From: Phytoactinopolyspora alkaliphila
GTDB lineage: Bacteria; Actinomycetota; Actinomycetes; Jiangellales; Jiangellaceae
Assembly (NCBI RefSeq): GCF_010550695.1
Contig: NZ_JAAGOB010000001.1
Location: 558,001 to 622,000 of the forward strand
DNA length: 64,000 nucleotides
Reading direction: 5' to 3'
Below the pieces are notes generated by a model. The model was not told the DNA's origin and ran no database searches. It saw only the letters and a program-made list of their open reading frames with translations. Position numbers and translations under genes: made by a program. Positions 61,116 through 64,000 of this stretch are shown in pieces (the stretch's first letter is position 1; every line of letters begins with the position of its first letter).

Positions 61116-61923
61116 GGTAGAGCACGGGGTTGAGTGGCGTGTCCGGAACGTCGCCGAGGGTGGCTCCCGGCATCAGGACATCGAGATCGTTCTGCTGCTC
61201 CGGGCGGACCAGCGGCCCGACCCGGATGTCGGCGTCCATGTAGATGACGGTCATCACCCGCCGCGGTTCCGTGCCGGTGTTGCGGCCCGCCCGGTGGAAG
61301 GTCCAGCCCAGGTGGAAGCTCACGTCACCGAGGTCGTATGGAGCCTCGTCGATGGGGAAGTCCTCCCGCTGCAGCGCTTCCTGCAACGCGCGCTCCGACT
61401 CGTCACTGATCTTCAGGTCACGGCCGAACTCGAACCGGTGGCTGCCGCGCGCGAACGACAGCGGGCCCATGTCCAGCGGCGTGTCCTGCAGCGGGATCCA
61501 CACGGTACAGGTGCGGTCGGTCGACAGCGGCCAGTAGTACTGGTCTGCGTGCCATGGCGTGATGCCACCGCTCGGCTCCTTGTACAGCGCCTGGTCGGCG
61601 TAGAGGCGGACGCTGTCGACCTGGAGCAGCGATGCCGCGATCCGGGCCAGCCTCCGTGAGAAGACCAGGTCATGAGCAGCCTGGCTATGCTTCCACAAGT
61701 TTCCAACCTGCAGGAAGGCCTTCTGCGTGGTGGTGCGCTCCGCCATGGGGGCGTGCACGGTATTCAGCTCAAGGACCTTGGTGGTGATCTCCGGCTCGCG
61801 CTCCCGCAGGAGACCCGGATCCAGGACATTCTTCAGCCGGATGTAGCCGTCACGCTCGAACGCGTCGACGTCGGCGTCCGCGAGCGGTGCGCGATCCGTG
61901 AGACCTGGGGACGTAGCAGTCAT
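61111..61923 (-). CDS. Phytanoyl-CoA dioxygenase-family Fe(II)/2-oxoglutarate oxygenase
   Basis: 270 aa. Metal site HxD is in WHADQYYWPL, with a distal histidine in LGWTFHRAGRN; the arginine R in the last strand region binds 2-oxoglutarate. PhyH-type hydroxylases modify small molecules such as sugars or osmolytes. Start ATG 61923 follows GGAGGAGAG. It faces the sugar operon across the 41-bp palindrome, sharing a convergent 3' end. Confidence 0.88.
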   Translation of the reverse strand: MTATSPGLTDRAPLADADVDAFERDGYIRLKNVLDPGLLREREPEITTKVLELNTVHAPMAERTTTQKAFLQVGNLWKHSQAAHDLVFSRRLARIAASLLQVDSVRLYADQALYKEPSGGITPWHADQYYWPLSTDRTCTVWIPLQDTPLDMGPLSFARGSHRFEFGRDLKISDESERALQEALQREDFPIDEAPYDLGDVSFHLGWTFHRAGRNTGTEPRRVMTVIYMDADIRVGPLVRPEQQNDLDVLMPGATLGDVPDTPLNPVLYP

Positions 61924-61972
61924 GGCGTGAACTCTCCTCCGAGCCAGCGGTCTGCTCAATGGTGCAGCGTCT

Positions 61973-61998
61973 TAGCGAGTCTAGCGAGCGAAACGCTC
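61973..61998. promoter_or_regulatory. Candidate operator for the dioxygenase gene
   Basis: TAGCGAG is repeated directly at 61973-61979 and 61982-61988, followed by the small palindrome GAGCG-AAA-CGCTC (61986-61998), about 50-75 nt before the start at 61923. Suggests a LacI/GntR-type site; weak evidence. Confidence 0.35.
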
Positions 61999-62016
61999 AA
62001 TTAACAGACCACCGGT

Positions 62017-62083
62017 ATGAAAATTCTGATATCGGGTGGCGGTCCATCAGAAAGCTCCGGGGCGCGATGTCGAGAATTTTCAT
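62017..62083. promoter_or_regulatory. Inverted ATGAAAATTCT pair and possible ECF42 promoter
   Basis: ATGAAAATTCT (62017-62027) and AGAATTTTCAT (62073-62083) are perfect inverted copies about 45 nt apart. Overlapping the right copy is TGTCGA (62068-62073), the -35 motif reported for ECF42 sigma factors, 17 nt before a CATC. This suggests autoregulation of the DGPF-sigma operon. Confidence 0.4.
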
Positions 62084-62146
62084 GCGGCTACATCCCTGAA
62101 GCGAATACGGCCACAATGGGCCGTACCGTACGAAGGGGGACCCACG

Positions 62147-62554
62147 ATGGCCAAGTACCTGCTGCTCAAGCACTACCGGGGCGCCCCGCCTGCGGTCAAC
62201 GACGTGCCGATGAACCAGTGGACGCCGGAGGAGGTATCGGCCCACGTGCAGTACATGCGGGATTTCGCGGCTCGGCTCGAGGGCACTGGTGAGTTCGTCG
62301 ACAGTCAGGGGCTTTCCCCGGAGGGCATGTTCGTCCGTTACGACGGCGAGGGGCGGCCACCGGTCACCGATGGCCCGTTCGCGGAGACGAAAGACCTGAT
62401 CGCCGGCTGGATGGTGATCGACGTCGAGACCCACGAGCGCGCACTCGAACTGGCCGGCGAGCTCTCGGCAGCTCCGGGCGCGGGTGGCAAGCCCATCCAC
62501 GAGTGGCTCGAGGTGCGGCCGTTCCTCACCGCCTCGCACACCATCACGGAGTGA
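62147..62554 (+). CDS. YciI/DGPF-family protein
   Basis: 135-aa small enzyme-like protein. The YciI fold is marked by MAKYLLLKHYRGAPP and the hallmark DGPFAETKDLIAGWMV (DGPF at about residue 68). DGPF proteins are regularly paired with ECF42 sigma factors, as here, and may function as small epimerase-like or substrate-binding proteins. GAAGGGGG precedes the ATG. Its stop is 9 nt before the sigma gene. Confidence 0.92.
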   Translation: MAKYLLLKHYRGAPPAVNDVPMNQWTPEEVSAHVQYMRDFAARLEGTGEFVDSQGLSPEGMFVRYDGEGRPPVTDGPFAETKDLIAGWMVIDVETHERALELAGELSAAPGAGGKPIHEWLEVRPFLTASHTITE

Positions 62555-62563
62555 CGCAAAGGG

Positions 62564-63709
62564 GTGGACGAGGCAGTGCTGCGGGCTCTCACCCCCACCG
62601 TGATCGGCGTCCTCGTCCGTCGCGGGGTCGACTTCGCGACGGCCGAGGACGCCGTGCAGGACGCTCTGGTCGAAGCCTTTCGGGTGTGGCCCGCCGAGCC
62701 GCCGCGGGACCCCAAGGGGTGGCTGGTCACGGTGGCCTGGCGCAAGTTCCTCGACACCGCCCGGGCCGACGCCTCCCGCCGGCACCGCGAGACACGGGTC
62801 GAGGCCGAGCCGTCGCCCGTCGCGGGGGAGGAGGTGGACGACACGCTCCAGCTGTACTTTCTATGCGCGCATCCGTCCCTGACACCGGCTTCGGCCGTGG
62901 CGCTCACGCTGCGCGCCGTGGGCGGCCTGAGCACGCGTCAGATCGCACAGGCCTACCTCGTGCCGGAGGCGACCATGGCCCAGCGGATCAGCAGAGCCAA
63001 GCGGACCGTCTCGGGCGTCCGGTTCAACCAGCCCGGTGACGTCGCCACGGTGCTGCGCGTGCTCTATCTGGTCTTCAACGAGGGCTACTCCGGCGACGTC
63101 GACCTCGCCGGCGAGGCGATCCGGCTCACTCGCCAGCTGGCGGCCAAGATCAACCATGAGGAGGTCGCGGGCCTGCTCGCGCTCATGCTGCTCCACCACG
63201 CCCGGCGCCCGGCACGGACCGGCCCGGACGGCAGGCTCATTCCACTGGCCGAGCAGGACCGCAGCCTGTGGGACACCCGCCTGATCGCCGAAGGTGTCGA
63301 CGTGCTCCAGGCCGCGCTCGCCCGCGACCGCTTGGGCGAGTTCCAGGCCCAAGCCGCCATCGCCGCACTCCACGCCGACGCCTGGGCGGCCGAGGAGACC
63401 GACTGGTCGCAGATCGTCGAGTGGTACGACGAGCTGGTGCGCCTCACCGGCAGCCCGGTGGCCAGCCTCAACCGGGCCGTCGCGGTCGGCGAGGCCGACG
63501 GCCCGCGGGCCGGCCTGGCTGCCCTGGCAGAGCTCGACCCCGCGCTGCCCCGCCACGCCGCCGTCGCAGCGTACCTGCACGCGCGAGACGGTGACCCAGT
63601 GACCGCGGCGCGGCTCTACGCGGAAGCCGCCAGGTCAGCGTCCAGCCTCCCCGAACGCGACCACCTCACGCGACAGGCCGCGCGGCTCAACACTCAATTG
63701 CGCAGTTGA
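62564..63709 (+). CDS. ECF42-type RNA polymerase sigma factor with C-terminal TPR-like extension
   Basis: 381 aa. Sigma region 2 (VDFATAEDAVQDALVEAFRV), region 4 (LSTRQIAQAYLVPEATMAQRISRAK) and a C-terminal extension of about 200 residues of helical/TPR repeats (FNEGYSGDVDLAGEAIRLTR and LARDRLGEFQAQAAIAALHA), which ECF42 proteins need for activity. The coupled DGPF gene fits the ECF42 group and makes autoregulation likely. GTG 62564 is the start, with only a weak ribosome site. Confidence 0.92.
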   Translation: MDEAVLRALTPTVIGVLVRRGVDFATAEDAVQDALVEAFRVWPAEPPRDPKGWLVTVAWRKFLDTARADASRRHRETRVEAEPSPVAGEEVDDTLQLYFLCAHPSLTPASAVALTLRAVGGLSTRQIAQAYLVPEATMAQRISRAKRTVSGVRFNQPGDVATVLRVLYLVFNEGYSGDVDLAGEAIRLTRQLAAKINHEEVAGLLALMLLHHARRPARTGPDGRLIPLAEQDRSLWDTRLIAEGVDVLQAALARDRLGEFQAQAAIAALHADAWAAEETDWSQIVEWYDELVRLTGSPVASLNRAVAVGEADGPRAGLAALAELDPALPRHAAVAAYLHARDGDPVTAARLYAEAARSASSLPERDHLTRQAARLNTQLRS

Positions 63710-63756
63710 GCGGTGCGCGACGGCCGTCGGCGACGCCGGCCGGTCCAGCGGCGAGA

Positions 63757-64000
63757 TCACAGAGCGCCTGGTGTGACCAGTCCACTCTCGTAGGCGTAAA
63801 TGGCCGCCTGCACGCGGTCGCGCACGCTCAGCTTGGTGAGCAGGTTGCCGACGTGCGTCTTGACTGTCGTCTCCGAGACGACGAGCTCGGCCGCGATCTC
63901 GGCGTTGGACATGCCGCGTGCCACCATGGTGAGCACCTCGCGCTCACGCGCCGTCAGGTGACTGAGGGAGGCGGGCGTGGGCGCGTCTGTAGCCGGGAAC
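63757..64000 (-). CDS. NarL/LuxR-type response regulator, C-terminal part
   Basis: Only the last 81 codons fall in the window; the receiver domain lies beyond the right edge. The visible LuxR helix-turn-helix ([20 protein letters not shown], then [20 protein letters not shown]) is complete to the stop at 63757. A sensor kinase gene should adjoin it further right. Convergent with the sigma factor gene, 47 nt away. Confidence 0.88.
   Translation of the reverse strand, partial: FPATDAPTPASLSHLTAREREVLTMVARGMSNAEIAAELVVSETTVKTHVGNLLTKLSVRDRVQAAIYAYESGLVTPGAL

Noticed and set aside
1-64000. CRISPR arrays or cas genes
   Set aside because: No series of regularly spaced repeats with spacers and no Cas-like protein was seen.

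Overview
The window is high-GC DNA (pervasive G/C in third codon positions, many GTG starts) from an actinomycete. A SsgB-like sporulation protein, the thrS / HIT / PIP-synthase / acyltransferase / PimA block that makes phosphatidylinositol mannosides, a lone mraY, many one- and two-component regulators and leaderless TANNNT promoters all point to a sporulating member of the Actinomycetota. A Jiangella-like genus is my best guess, but that is inference.

Layout. 1-5 kb: a leftward catabolic operon (M24 peptidase-fold protein, pyruvate-dehydrogenase-type E1 alpha and beta, amidohydrolase running off the edge) facing a cupin-fused XRE regulator, with a 41-bp palindromic operator between them. 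5-10 kb: rsgA, a sirtuin, an XRE regulator flanked by copies of a 19-bp element, a threonine-dehydratase-type enzyme and DUF488. 10-16 kb: a WYL regulator with a palindromic operator, three VOC proteins, YdeI, and a large LuxR/NB-ARC/TPR regulator. 16-21.4 kb: a P-loop kinase, a GNAT, a solitary MazF-like ORF, tRNA-Val/Cys/Gly, pabB-pabC, CGNR, SsgB-like, tRNA-Val. 21.5-27.7 kb: VOC proteins, a RibD-like reductase with an AraC regulator, VapBC, isolated mraY, a kinase and a DUF1801-like protein. 28-34.8 kb: a pair of paralogous exported beta-propeller proteins (one Sec, one Tat), a nitrilase-fold amidase, and a decayed stretch with methyltransferase, ArsR and MDR-dehydrogenase remnants. 35-41.7 kb: DUF998 membrane protein, RraA-like, SurA-N lipoprotein, pentapeptide-repeat protein, ATP-grasp, secreted M14 carboxypeptidase.

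41.9-51 kb is core genome: thrS, HIT nucleotide hydrolase/phosphorylase, PIP synthase, PIM acyltransferase, pimA, a LemA-like membrane protein and PAC2, with an inverted EF-G-like gene inserted between the HIT gene and pgsA. 51-55.3 kb holds a HAD hydrolase and a MacB/FtsX-type ABC exporter pair. 55.6-62 kb is a sugar-catabolism locus: HutC/DasR-type GntR regulator, cytoplasmic GH15-like glucosidase, solute-binding lipoprotein and two permeases in a tightly overlapping operon (no ATPase gene, so a shared one such as MsiK is expected), facing a phytanoyl-CoA-dioxygenase-family oxygenase across a perfect 41-bp inverted repeat. The right end holds a DGPF/YciI protein with its ECF42-type sigma factor, and the HTH end of a NarL/LuxR response regulator.

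No prophage, transposase, integrase or CRISPR array was seen. The points most worth a second look are the regulatory palindromes (4186-4226, 10729-10753, 28060-28093, 61022-61115), the 19-bp element around the XRE gene, the paired Sec/Tat beta-propellers, the stand-alone mraY, and the M24 protein that lacks one canonical metal ligand.
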